Positions 22,273-32,800 of a DNA stretch of 64,000 bases are shown here, one piece after another. Source of the stretch: Symsagittifera roscoffensis (Eukaryota > Xenacoelomorpha > Acoela > Convolutidae); the NCBI RefSeq assembly GCF_963678635.1, contig NC_087071.1:6525624-6589623 (forward strand), written 5' to 3'. How positions within the stretch are numbered: the first letter of the stretch is position 1; the number at the start of each line of letters is the position of its first letter. The notes below the pieces were generated by a model. That model was not told where the DNA came from, ran no database searches, and saw only the letters and a list, made by a program, of their open reading frames with translations. Made by a program: the position numbers and the translations under genes.

Positions 22273-24520
22273 TGACAATTCACACTAACGGTGAAGGGTC
22301 TTATCGCTCGCCTAACTTCGGCTCAATTAAGGTTCTGCTGTGCCTTTAGCCTTCCCTTTTCGTCTAGAACAGCCTAAAGTTACTTTATTCAACCGCTATT
22401 ACCGTTTGGTAGGGGTATAAGGGCTTTTCTAAAAAAAATTGTATAAAACGTGGAGGGTGTACCCTTCCAAATTGAGGAATTTGCTTTAAAAAATCTCAAA
22501 AAAATTTCACGCTTACTTTTCCAAAAAAAATTTTGTCCCTATCAGTAAGCTCAGCTAATTTTTGATCTATTGGTACCAAGATCAACTGGATATGCCCAGT
22601 AGTTCCAAAGTTATCATCAAAAACGTCTTTTTTCTAAAGTCAAGAAATTTCTCTCTTATAGGTTCCGCAATTCTGTTCCTTTCGACCTAAAAATCATTGA
22701 TCCGAGCTCAAAAGGCCTGTACTCTTCTAGTTCAATGCAAAAGACCCGATCTAAAACGCTTTAGTTGAAAAATTTGGCGAAAAACTATGCTACCTGTACC
22801 ACTCCGGATTGATGAATCCACCAAATCAAACACGTTAAGTTCGATTTCTCTGTAACCCGGAAGGCTTTCGGGTAGCGAGTTTTAAAACTTGTAGCTTCAC
22901 TAGTGGACGTTGTCCGAACAACTATTTTTACTGTTCTAACTCAAAAATTTCCAAAAATTTACTGAAATTATAGTGTTTCGTTTTCTCAAAAATCACGAGA
23001 TTTCGGTTTTCGGTACCAAAATAGTTCCAACCACTTTCGAACTGAACTTAACCGGTTCTATCTATTATGGTAGTACAGTTACGATGTAACACACTACTTC
23101 AGCGCTTTTTTCCGTTTCAAAAAGTATCGATATCTCAAAAATCGCAACTTGTGGGGGGATCAAAATATCGCTATTTTGACCCTAAAAACCGGTCTGTTTT
23201 CGTTGTTTTTCACTGAAAAACGCTATAAGACTATTAATATAGGCTATATAAGTAATAATATTAGTAATACTATACCCCTCCGGGTTTGTTTAATATCCGA
23301 ATTAAGGTGCTTAACTCGGATATTCGCAGTTCGGTGAAGGGTCAATACAGTGCAGCACTGTCGAGCCCCCCACAGATTACTATCTTAATTTTTGTACCAA
23401 AAGGGATACAAAACTTGTTAACGATACCCAACAGTCGATTGTTGTTGTCGTTGAGCCCCTTCTTGTTGCTCCTTGTACTGCTTGCCGGATCAGTCTTCTC
23501 CCAAGACCCTTCCGATTGAGCGCAAATCAGCTGACCCTTCCGGATTGAGCGCAATTTATCATTAACGTGCTTAAATGCTCAAATAACCCTACAGTACAAG
23601 CCTCACAAACGGGCTACAAAATTGATCGTAACGATTCTGACTGATATAAATTCCTGTAACAACAATATATCTATCAACAAAAAACGGGAGGGTCGGATCA
23701 CATCTTGTCTGGGGGGATGATTTCTACTGATTTTTTACTTTTTTTTTACTGTTTTTGGTTTTTTCGGTAAATTTTTATGTTTTTTTTTGTTTTTCTTGGG
23801 TACTATACTACTTTTTGTTTGGTTTTATATTTATCTTTAAGTGTTTTTGGTCACAAACCCCTCAGGGAACGAGGGAATGGCCGATCCCCCCAACCTTCCT
23901 GATTCGTGAATTTTCGGTCTTAACTAGGTTAAAAAGCTATTCACGGTAATCCGGAAGGCTTCCGCGTTCCGAACTACCCTTCCGCCCAGGCGGCTTAGGC
24001 CTATTAAGGGCGTTAATGTGAGCATCCACTCGGCGCGGAGTGCTCGTTAACGGTTCTGCCGGTCATGATGTTAAAAAAGAATAACACCCAGGAGCGCCAT
24101 AAAAACATCTATGTAACATTCGCCCGGAAGATACATATCGACGGAAAATAAAACTAAGTCCTAAGACGACTGGCTAACGTCTAAACAGAGCTTTACATCC
24201 TTTTCACCGTCTCTACCAAGCCAGTACTTTCGGTGGTCTTTTCTAACATCGGGTCGACAAAAAAAACGTTACTGTTTTTGGCTTCGGTCAAAACACTCAA
24301 ATTAACTAGATTACATGCAGAAATAGTGAGCTCATGGCTGGGTGTCAGTATCCCCAGACCACGAGGTCACTCCTAAAAACAGGGCTACAACTATTTATTG
24401 AATTATGATTGTTTTTGTTCAGTAGATAAAAATCATCATCTCCGTCGAAGATGGATCAACCCTTTTCCCCCAACTCCTAGCTTCTCGTCCTTATCAAAAT
24501 GAATCCAGTTGTTAATTAAA
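22273..24520 (-). repeat. Tandem unit 3 of the R-U5-leader triplication, continuous with the 5' LTR
   Basis: This unit is the original: at 24,520 it runs on into genuine U3 (24,521-25,041), whereas units 1 and 2 jump into the filler at the same place. The coordinate 24,520 is therefore the left boundary of R in this copy. Slightly more diverged from units 1 and 2 than those are from each other, for example in the T-rich stretch at 23,730-23,830. Confidence 0.8.
24085..24099 (-). promoter_or_regulatory. Candidate primer-binding site of element A
   Basis: The minus strand reads TGGCGCTCCTGGGTG. It starts with TGG as tRNA-primed sites do, but begins 12 nt after the LTR end instead of 0-5 nt. 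The tandem units carry the same word with one change. I cannot assign the tRNA without a tRNA set of the host. Confidence 0.35.
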
Positions 24521-25041
24521 TTCAATTCAGGACATGACAAGGAAGCTAAAAGTTCATATAAAATGATAAAAGTCTCAGTCCCGAAACCCTTCCGGATTCT
24601 TGAATCCACTGAATCAAGCACGTTAAACTTGATTTCTTCGTAACCCGGAAGGCCCTCTTCCACCCTTCACCGTTGCTCGCAACGGCCTTGCAACTATTGT
24701 AGCGACACAATAGTTGCAACTCGGAACGTTCTCTGTTAACTCCGCGATTCGTTGTCGTTTCCTAATCACAATTTCCGTTGTTCTCGCAATTGCAACTAAT
24801 GTTGGTCTGTTGCTTTTTAGCTCTTCTGCCAAAATGGCCGTTTCTGACGTTTCTCAGCAATGTTACGTCATCACTTCGAAAATTTAAAATTTCAAAACAC
24901 CAGAATATTTTGACCTTCACCGTTCTACTAATCATCCGAATAACGTCGTTAATCCTTCCAAATCACTAACTCGGAAGGTTCGCTGCTAAAAATTCCTAAA
25001 CTGCAGAGATTGCATTTTGTCCATTCTGGTCGAATGTCACA
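24112..25041 (-). repeat. Element A 5' LTR (930 bp)
   Basis: On the minus strand it begins TGTGACATTCG (25,041) and ends CGAATGTTACA (24,112), an 11-bp imperfect terminal inverted repeat with TG...CA ends, as LTRs have. It aligns with both LTRs of element B at roughly 80-85% by eye. It contains two perfect hairpins (24,688-24,719 and next to it, 24,670-24,685) and a TATA-like TTTTATATGA 36 nt before the inferred R boundary. Confidence 0.85.
24554..24563 (-). promoter_or_regulatory. TATA-like element in element A U3
   Basis: The minus strand reads TTTTATATGA. It lies about 36 nt upstream of 24,520, where the tandem units begin. That spacing fits a TATA box and its start site, and is the main reason for taking 24,520 as the 5' end of the transcript. 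In element B the equivalent is the weaker CTTTTATGAAC at 26,475-26,485. Confidence 0.45.
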
Positions 25042-25950
25042 AAGGCATAATTTTGATTGTAGTCAGTCAAGATTGATCTTGATACCATTTCGTTCGAGGG
25101 TCAGACCACGAATTTTTAGCTCATCGCGTGGAACTTTTTCATTGTTAATCATGTCGTACCGTTTCTTGAAGATTTTATGTTTCAGAATCTGTTATTCTTG
25201 GTTTAGGGACTTCGATATGACAATCTTTTCTTTGAAATTCTTCAGTTTGGAAGATTTTGCAAGGCATTTTCTAGCATTCCATTCGGATGACAGACGAACA
25301 AGTAAAGGACGCGGTCTTCGTTGTTGGGGATTAGCTTTACCAAGTCTATACATTTGGCAGTTACTGAGATTTTCTTCGCCTATATGATCAAAAATTTCGG
25401 CCACTTTGTCTTCTTCGGCCTCTATATTGGATGTAAACTGACCGTTGTCTTCGCAGACTCCGTCGATGATTATCTCGTTTTCACATGTGTTGGCCCGGTG
25501 ACTGTTATTAATACGACTATTAACCGGTACATTCGATGATGTTGTCTTGGTTGGATCAACATTTTCAACAGTTTCTTTAATGCTTTTTGTAATTTCGATT
25601 AAGCTTTCTTGTCTTTGAATAATCAGTTCAAACTTAGCTTGGGATGTGAAGATGTTCCCCTCAAGGCAGCCAGAGCACAGCCAGAAGCATCCTCGAATTT
25701 TGCCCATTGTAGCTACATCATCAGGAGACAATCCAACACATTGCCCATGGAACCACGCACTGCACTTTTCACATCCTATAGCAGTTGAGTCGTTGTCCTT
25801 CACTGGTTTGTTGCATGGTCCACATCTAGTAGCTTTTGCTTGAGGCGTATCAAACCGGAAACTTTTGAATAAGTTTATCACAACAATTAGGCTAAATTGT
25901 TGTGATAAAATGTGAATACAATTGTTGTGATACAATGTGAAGCCTTCCAA
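25042..25950 (-). pseudogene. LINE ORF1 fragment with PHD finger
   Basis: The open part (25,950-25,192) has a C4HC3 PHD-type finger near its N-terminus: CGPC, then GCEKC, WFHGQC and WLCSGC (about 25,830-25,675). A short coiled coil follows (QRQESLIEITKSIKETV) and then an RRM-like C-terminal part with IIIDGV and RPLLVRLSSEWNARKCL, as in L1/CR1-type ORF1 proteins. After a stop at 25,192 the homologous reading continues shifted to about 25,042. There is no ATG near the front, so it is a 5'-truncated dead scrap. It is sandwiched between the 5' LTRs of elements A and B. Confidence 0.65.
25874..25909. repeat. Perfect 15-bp hairpin with 6-nt loop
   Basis: TTTATCACAACAATT, loop AGGCTA, AATTGTTGTGATAAA. 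A partial third copy of the right arm (ATTGTTGTGATACAATGTG) follows at 25,920-25,938. It lies just upstream of the LINE ORF1 frame and 100 bp from the element B LTR; its function is unknown. Confidence 0.8.
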
Positions 25951-26006
25951 GTGTCATCTCAAAGTAAAAGAAAACCGTCGTGACAAGGCCAGAAAAGTTT
26001 TCGAAG

Positions 26007-26929
26007 TGTGACATTCGACCAGAATGGCCAAAATGCAGTCTCTGCAAAATTCGGGATTTTAGCAGCAAGCCTTCCGAGTTGATGAATTAGAAGGATTAAC
26101 GACGTTATTCCGATGATTAGCAGAACGGTGAAGGTCAAGATATTCCCGTATTTTAAAATTTTAAATTTTCGAAGTGGTGACGTAACATTTCTGAGAAATG
26201 CTAAAACGGCCATTTTTACCAAAAACGAGGGAAAAAACAGAACAACTTTTATCTGTGATTGCGAACAGAACGAGAATCGAGACTAAAAAACGACAACGAA
26301 CTACCGAAGAGCAGAGGACGTTCCGAGTTGCAACTATTGTGCTGTTACAATAGTTGCAAGGCCGTTGCGAACAACGGTGAAGGGTAAAAACCAGCCCTCC
26401 GAGTTAGCGTGAACCTGAGGTTAAGGAGCTTGATTCGCCGGATTCAAGAATCCGGAAGGGTCTCGGGACGGGAACTTTTATGAACTTGTATTGAATTTTA
26501 GCATCCTGTCATGTCCTGACTTGAATTTAACTGATATTTAGATTCGTTTTGACAAGAATGAGGAGCTAGGAGTTGGGGGAAAGGGTTGATCCATCTTCGA
26601 TGGAGATGATGATTTTTATCTACTGAACAAAAACAATAGTAATATAATAAGTAGTAGCCCTGCTTTTAGGAGTGATCTCGTGGTCTGGGGATACTGAGAC
26701 CCAGCCATGAGCTCACTAATTTTGCATGTAATTCAGTTAGTTTGAGCGTTCTGGTCGAAGCCGGAGAGCAGTGACGTTTTTGTCGACCCGATGTTGGAAA
26801 AGACCACCGAAAAGTACTGGCTTGGTAGAGACGGTGAAAAACATGCAAAGCTCTGTTTAGACGCTGGCCAGTCGTCTTAAGACTTAGTTTTGTTATCCGT
26901 CGATATGTATCTTCCGGGCGAATGTTACA
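26007..26929 (+). repeat. Element B 5' LTR (923 bp)
   Basis: Begins TGTGACATTCG and ends CGAATGTTACA. By homology with the junctions in A, U3 is 26,007-26,525 and R begins near 26,526; R-U5 is about 404 bp. I see three single-base differences from the 3' LTR (near 26,637, 26,681 and 26,738), which points to a very recent insertion. Confidence 0.9.
26328..26377 (+). promoter_or_regulatory. Two adjacent perfect hairpins in U3
   Basis: The first stem is TTGCAACTATTGT / ACAATAGTTGCAA, 13 bp, with loop GCTGTT (26,341-26,346). The second is CCGTTG / CAACGG with loop CGAA (26,362-26,377). In element A both stems are unchanged while the first loop differs (GTCGCT on the sense strand) and the second is CGAG, which suggests that pairing, not loop sequence, is kept. 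They also occur in the 3' LTR at 45,021-45,070. A transcription-factor palindrome or an RNA structure in the 3' UTR part of U3 are both possible. Confidence 0.65.
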
Positions 26930-26941
26930 TGTATGTTTTTA

Positions 26942-26956
26942 TGGCGCTCCTGGGTG
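26942..26956 (+). promoter_or_regulatory. Candidate primer-binding site of element B
   Basis: TGGCGCTCCTGGGTG, same position relative to the LTR as in A (12-nt offset). Conservation between A and B is in keeping with function but the surrounding leader is conserved as well, so this adds little. The cognate tRNA is unknown. Confidence 0.35.
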
Positions 26957-28789
26957 TTATTCTTTTTTAACATCATGACCGGCAGAACCGTTAACGAGCG
27001 TTGCGCGCCGAGCGGATGCTCACATTAACGCCCTTATTAGGCCTAAACCGCCGGGGCGGAAGGGTAGTTCGGAACGCGGAGGCCTTCCGGATTGCCGTGA
27101 ATAGTTTTTTAACCTAGTTAAGACCGAAAATTCACGAACCAGGAAGGGTGGGGGGATCGGCCGTCCCCTCGTCCCCTGAGTGGTTGGTGACCAAAAACAC
27201 TTAAAGATAAAAGTAAAACCAAACAAAAAGTAGTATAGTACCCAAGAAAAACAAAAAACATAAAAAATAACCGAAAAAACAAAAAAAAGTAAAAAAGTAA
27301 AAAATCAGTAGAAATCATCCCCCCAGACAAGATGTGATTCAACCCCCCCGTTTGTTGTTGATAGATATATTGTTGTTACAGGCATTTATATCAGTCAGGA
27401 TCATTACGATCAATTTTGTGGCCCGTTTGTGAGGCTTGTACCGTAGGGTTATTTGAGCATTTAAGCACGTTAATGATAAATTGCGCTCAATCCGGAGGGG
27501 TCAGCTGATTTGCGCTCAATTCGGAAGGGTCTTGGGTGAAGACCGATCCGGCAAGCAGTACAGGGAACAACAAGAAGTGGCTCAACAACAACTACAATCG
27601 ACTGTTGGGTATCGTTAACAAGTTTTGTATCCCTTTTGGTACAAAGAGTAGGATAGTAATCTGTGGGGGGCTCGACAGTGCTGCACTGTAGTGACCCTTC
27701 ACCGAACTGCGAATATCCGAGTTAAGCACCTTAATTCGGATATTAAACAAACCCGGAGGGGTATAGTATTCCTAATATTATTACTTATATAGCCTATATT
27801 AATAGCCTTATATCGATTTTCAGTCAAAAACAACGAAAACAGACCGGTTTTTAGGGTCAAAATTGCGATATTTTGATCCCCCCACAAGTCGCGATTTTTG
27901 AGATATCGATATTTTTTGAAACGGAAAAAAGCGCTAAGTTAGTGTGTTACATCGTAACTGCACTACTATAATAAGCAGAACCGGTTAGCTTTAGTTCGGA
28001 AGTGGTTGGAACTAGTTTGGTACCAAAAACCAAATTTTCCCATTTTTTGATAGTAAGAAACGCTATAAAATCAGAAAATTTTTTGAAATTTTTGAGTTAG
28101 GACAGTAAAAATAGTTGTTTGGACAACGTCCACTAGTGAATCTACGAGTTTTAAAACCCGCTACCCGAAAGCCTTCCGGGTTGCAGAGAAATCGAACTTA
28201 ACGTGTTTGATTTGGTGGATTCATCAATCCGGAGGGGTCCAGGTAGCATAGTTTTTCCCAAATTTTTTCTACAAAAGCGTTTTAGATCGGGTCTTTTGCA
28301 TTAAACTAGAAGAGTATAGGCCTTCTGAGCTCGGATCAATAACTTTTAGGCCGAAAGGATCAGATTTGCGAAAAAAGTTAGGTGGAACCTATAGGAGAGA
28401 AAATTTTTGAATTTGGAAAAAAGACGTTTTGGTTAATAACTTTGGAACTACTGAGCACATTGAGTTGATCTTGGTACCAATAGATCAGAAATTAGCTGAG
28501 TTTACTGATAGGATCAGAAATTTTTCGGAAAAACGAGCGAGAAAATTTTTTGAGATTGTTTTTAGCAAATTACACAGATTCGGAGGGGTACACCCTTCAC
28601 GTTTTATGAATTTTTCTGAAAAACCCTCAGACCCCTACCAAAAGTTGATAGCGATTGAACTAAGTAACTTAGGACAGCTCTAGACGAAAAGGGTGGGCTG
28701 AAGGCACAAGACAACCATAATAGAGGCGAAATTAGGCAAGTGATAAGACCCTTCACCGTTAGTGTGAATTGTCAAACAAGTGCCTTAAC

Positions 28790-29130
28790 TTCAATCCGGA
28801 GGGGTCTAGGAAAGGACCCTATACCCTTCCCAGTTAATTCAAACAGCATAATAGCAACGCAGAACGTATCCGGAGGGGTATAAGTTGAAATAAAGAAAAC
28901 TCCGAAAAGCCACTTTGACGGAACCAAAGGGCTCCCAATCCGGAGGGGTCGAAATTTTTCAAAGTAAGAGGGGTCCGAATCCGGAGGGGTCTACTTTCCA
29001 CAAAACCGGAGGGGTCCCAATCCGGAGGGGTCTACTATTAACTAACTCGGAGGGGTCCCAATCCGGAGGGGTATATATTCTAACAATCCGGAAGGGTCCT
29101 ATTTGTGCCAATCCGGAGGGGTATTATTTT
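28790..29130 (+). repeat. AATCCGGAGGGGT minisatellite in the leader
   Basis: At least ten copies of AATCCGGAGGGGT or one-base variants with spacers of 10-40 nt; further isolated copies stand upstream in the leader and LTR. The mirrored cluster in A is at 17,425-17,760. The frame 28,915-29,163 arises only from this repeat. G-runs of four in regular succession could form G-rich RNA structures or a Gag-binding array. Confidence 0.75.
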
Positions 29131-29872
29131 ATTAAGGACTTAGGTAGACGAAAGAAAAACTAAAAAGTGAGAGGTATTAAGTTATTAATACACAGGCTAG
29201 GTATCAGTGACTGCACTGGTAACTTGCCTTTCGATAAGAACCAGACTAATACAAAACAGGTCCAAACTCGGATATTCGCGAAAATAAGTCTAAATTAAAA
29301 AGAGCGTGGTTCATTGGTGTGGATTGGACATAATACGTTTTTGGGAAAAGTGACTGCCCTGAGGATTTTAGTAGGTCTAGCTCGGGCAGTCCGAAGGCAG
29401 ATAGGTAACACAGTACTCGGTGGGTGCAATAGACGCCCACTTGAGAAAATTACTGCCTTCAAATTTTTTCTTTAAAAGACAGGTTCGACTACTGTACTGC
29501 GACCGACTAAGAGTACAAAACACATACATTTTTTTTTGTTTTTATCATATATACATTCATATTGTGTCAATATATATTTTTGCTTTTGATTTTAAATCAA
29601 CGTAAATTGTGCTTGATTGGGTAGTGAATACGCTATCTTTTAAATTGATTGATAACATCATATTGTGCTAGTTTCCAAATCTTTGGACCGATAATCGATT
29701 AGTGTGAATAAATTTTATACAAACTGTACTCTAATAACATACAGGGATTCGTGGTCACTATTTAATAGAATCTGGTGAAATTTATTGTGTTGTGTCATTA
29801 TTATTGTTAATAAAACTATAAGGTCTCTAGCAATTGAGTTAAGAGTAGGCATTGGAAAGTGACAAATAGAGA

Positions 29873-32800
29873 ATGAGTCTAGACAAGTCAAGGATACCAA
29901 AACGAGGTAATAGCTCTAGGAAATTCATACCTGAAAAGCAAAGAAAAACGATGACCGATCCTTTTGTGGATTGGATCAAGCGATCCCGGTCTAACAAAAG
30001 GGGAACGGTTTCAGGCAGAATGGTTGAAACGAGAAGTCAAAAAACCTCAGAAGAGCGAGGAGAACTATTAGAAGTGGAGGTCAATACGGACCATACCATG
30101 AATGACAACCAGGAAGTAAATGAACTGGAAGGGAGAGGCAGAAGGCTGGCGAGTGAATCTACCCCGGTAGAACAAGGCCATGATTTTGCCACTTCCACCG
30201 GGACATTGGATCGAGAAGAGATGTCGGAACTGTCCGACATCTCAACTGAGGTAGCGACAACGAGAAGATCTCCGACAGACAACACTATGATGGCAGGTGG
30301 AACTGGGAAACAAACAACGTCATCATCATTCTCAGAAAGAATGAAGAACACCTTCGGGAACATCTTTCCATTCAGCATGAGAGGGGGAGCAGGCAACGAT
30401 GGTGAGTCCCAGGAGAAAGAAGATGAAGAGGAGCAAGGGGACTATGGATCTCAAGTCAGCCTCAATAGTTCAGTCCAAGAGAGTGAGGCACACGTCGGAA
30501 GAGAGACTGGGACCACAGACAAAATTGGTGTGGTGACAACTATAAGCAAAGAAGCAAACACACCAGGCCAGTCAAAAGACTTCACGATAAGGGCAAGTTC
30601 GGAGCCAGAACCTGGTGAGAATAGAACCAGAGGGCTCGGCAACGCGTTAAGTGATCCCGAAACAAACAATGAGAAGACGTCGAGGCAGAGATTCAAGGCC
30701 CGGATCTCGACAAGCACGAAATTACCTGGGACCGACAGGGTTACACCACCACTAGTAACGCCACTTGTGGATAACGGGGCAGCACTAGAGGAAGCCTTAA
30801 ACAACATAGTGGACAGTTTAGGAGAACAAAACGAGCAAATGTCAATAAGGATGAGTGAACTAGAAAGAGCAGTTCACATTGAGAGAGAAAGGCTGCCGGA
30901 AGAAATAAACCGCAACAGACAAGAAGTTGACAGGAGCGAAAAACGCTTGAAAGAGAGAACGGACGAACACATGACGAGGAACTTGTCGCGAATGACAAGA
31001 GAGGCGGAACAGAGGGAGTTACGCTTAAGAGCCGACATGGAGAAGTTGAGAATTCAGCAAGAGCAGTCTCTTGGGACTCTTGACACAAAGATAGATGCGA
31101 TGATGGAGAGGCGAACTCAGGCTATCATGGATAGGTTGGACGGGCTACTAAGCAGCAAAAGTGGACCAAAAGAAGGAGAACCGAATTCGGCAGGCCCCAG
31201 CAGGGAACCGAAGGTGAACTTCAATGAACATCAAAAGAGGAAGACGAATGGATCCACTAGAGGCAGGGGCAGTTCATCAGGCTATGCCACAAGGGATAAT
31301 GGAGCATGGGGCCCGAACAATAGAGCAAGTTCAACGGGGAACAGACGAACCTCTAACGAACGACCAACGCAAGGCGCACAGGCGACTGGGAGAAGTGATT
31401 CCGGCAATAAGGGGCATACAAGCCCGAGGAGGCGTCACGTGGGCCAAGCGGGAAGTGCTCACGATGATTCGGATTGCAGGGATGCACCGCAGACAGAGCC
31501 TTCGACGAGGTATGGGGACACTCAAGCGGGACACTCAAGGGATGCTACGGCAATGGCCACAGCATTTGAACCCCTGAACAGGTCTCTGGAGACATTCCTG
31601 ACGAGGTTATCTAAAACCAATGAACGCAGTGAAAAGTCCAGGAGAGTCTTTAAGAAGCCAAGATGCTACAAAGACGAATCTGACGGCTGTATTGATACCT
31701 GGATAGAGGTAATGAAGCTGCATTTCGAGAAAGAGGACTTGTCTGAGAGACAGGAATGCAGCGCCCTCACCAGCAACTTAGAAGGGACAGCCCTGAACTG
31801 TGTCATGGCTAAGAAACAGTATCAACGTAACACTGCAGAGAAAATCTTCGAAATCTTGTTAAACCGTTTCGGATCAGGGGTGCAGGGGCACCAGGCGATG
31901 ATGCGCTTCGAGAAACGGAGGCAACGGGAAGATGAAACCATAGACAAGTTTCTCGATGATTTGGAAATGCTGAGAAGACGCAGCCAACCGGATGAGTCAA
32001 ACCGAAGGATGAACCTGGCCGTAGCCTCAAAATTCATCGATGGTGTGAAAAACGATGAACTTCGTACGATGCTAGCAACGCATTACACACCACTATCAAC
32101 TAATGCGCCAACACCGGAGGAGTTGAGGCTCAAATCAAAAGAGTATCTATTGTTGAAACCTCCTTCGAGATCTGGATATTACAAGAACAATTATGGCAAT
32201 TTTAACAACGGACCAGCGAACCAAGGAAACAATTGGTACAAACCGAGGGACGATATGGACAAGAGACGCTCTTGTGCTAATTGTAGTTCAACAGACCATC
32301 ATGTGTCAGCATGCCCAGCTTATAAACAAGGCATGAAAGCAATAGGCTTTAGCCTCGAGGACGAAGATGCGTCAGAGTTGGAACATGAGGATTTCATGAG
32401 AGGAGTAATTGCGAAATTCGGCCCGAGGTGTTTCTTTTGCAACTTGGAAGGTCATTTTAAATCAGATTGTCCACAATTCTGGGATGCAGCGGCGGACATC
32501 AAGCATCCAAGGCATGAAGAAGCTTTGTCAGGAGTGAAAGCAAGCAAGGCTCGACTTTTGAACGAAGCAGAGGCACGCAGGAAGGACAAACCTCAAGAGC
32601 TGGCGGCAAAGAAAATGCAAGCGGTAACAGAAGAAGCACGTGAACCGGAACCAGCAACCGCGGCTGAGGACTTCAAGATCGATTATAAGGCAGCCGCAAA
32701 GGATGCTCTAAATAGAGTACAACAGGAATTGGTGACGAAAGAGATCGAACAAAAAGTGAAACTTGAACTGGAAAATGAAAAGCTTCAGGAGCAACTGAAT

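Larger units (their letters stand above)
1..25041 (-). mobile_element. Element A: giant Ty3/Gypsy-type LTR retrotransposon, 3' end outside window
   Basis: On the minus strand I read, in order, a 930-bp 5' LTR, a leader that contains three tandem 2.25-kb units, a gag-pol pseudogene and accessory ORFs 2 to 5; the window edge cuts ORF5. Homology with element B (plus strand) fixes the boundaries: the LTR begins TGTGACATTCG in both. A keeps about 4.75 kb of accessory genes (2,043-6,790) that B lacks, so A is the better guide to gene content and B to gag-pol. Frameshifts and nonsense changes are scattered through every ORF, so A is a dead copy. It lies head to head with B, 965 bp apart. Confidence 0.9.
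26930..29872 (+). other. Element B untranslated leader (2.9 kb)
   Basis: No coding frame of weight. It matches the leader of A without the triplication. A candidate primer-binding site TGGCGCTCCTGGGTG is at 26,942-26,956, again offset 12 nt from the LTR end. CCGGAAGGGT/CCGGAGGGGT words are dispersed through it and cluster at 28,790-29,130. The last 700 bp are AT-rich. The length is far above that of ordinary Gypsy leaders. Confidence 0.8.

Noticed and set aside
1-25041. Element as a rotifer-type terminon (Penelope-like RT plus GDSL gene)
   Set aside because: The RT is Ty3/Gypsy-like with protease, RNase H and DDE integrase and true LTRs; only the GDSL-type domain is in common.
25192-25950. 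PHD-finger frame as a host chromatin gene
   Set aside because: Domain order (PHD, coiled coil, RRM-like) fits LINE ORF1, there is no ATG, and the homologous reading continues across a stop.
27118-27342. Minus-strand 74-codon frame in element B leader
   Set aside because: Antisense low-complexity frame corresponding to the T-rich tract of the element A leader units.
28915-29163. 82-codon frame in the leader of element B
   Set aside because: Entirely made of the AATCCGGAGGGGT repeat; not conserved as protein in element A.
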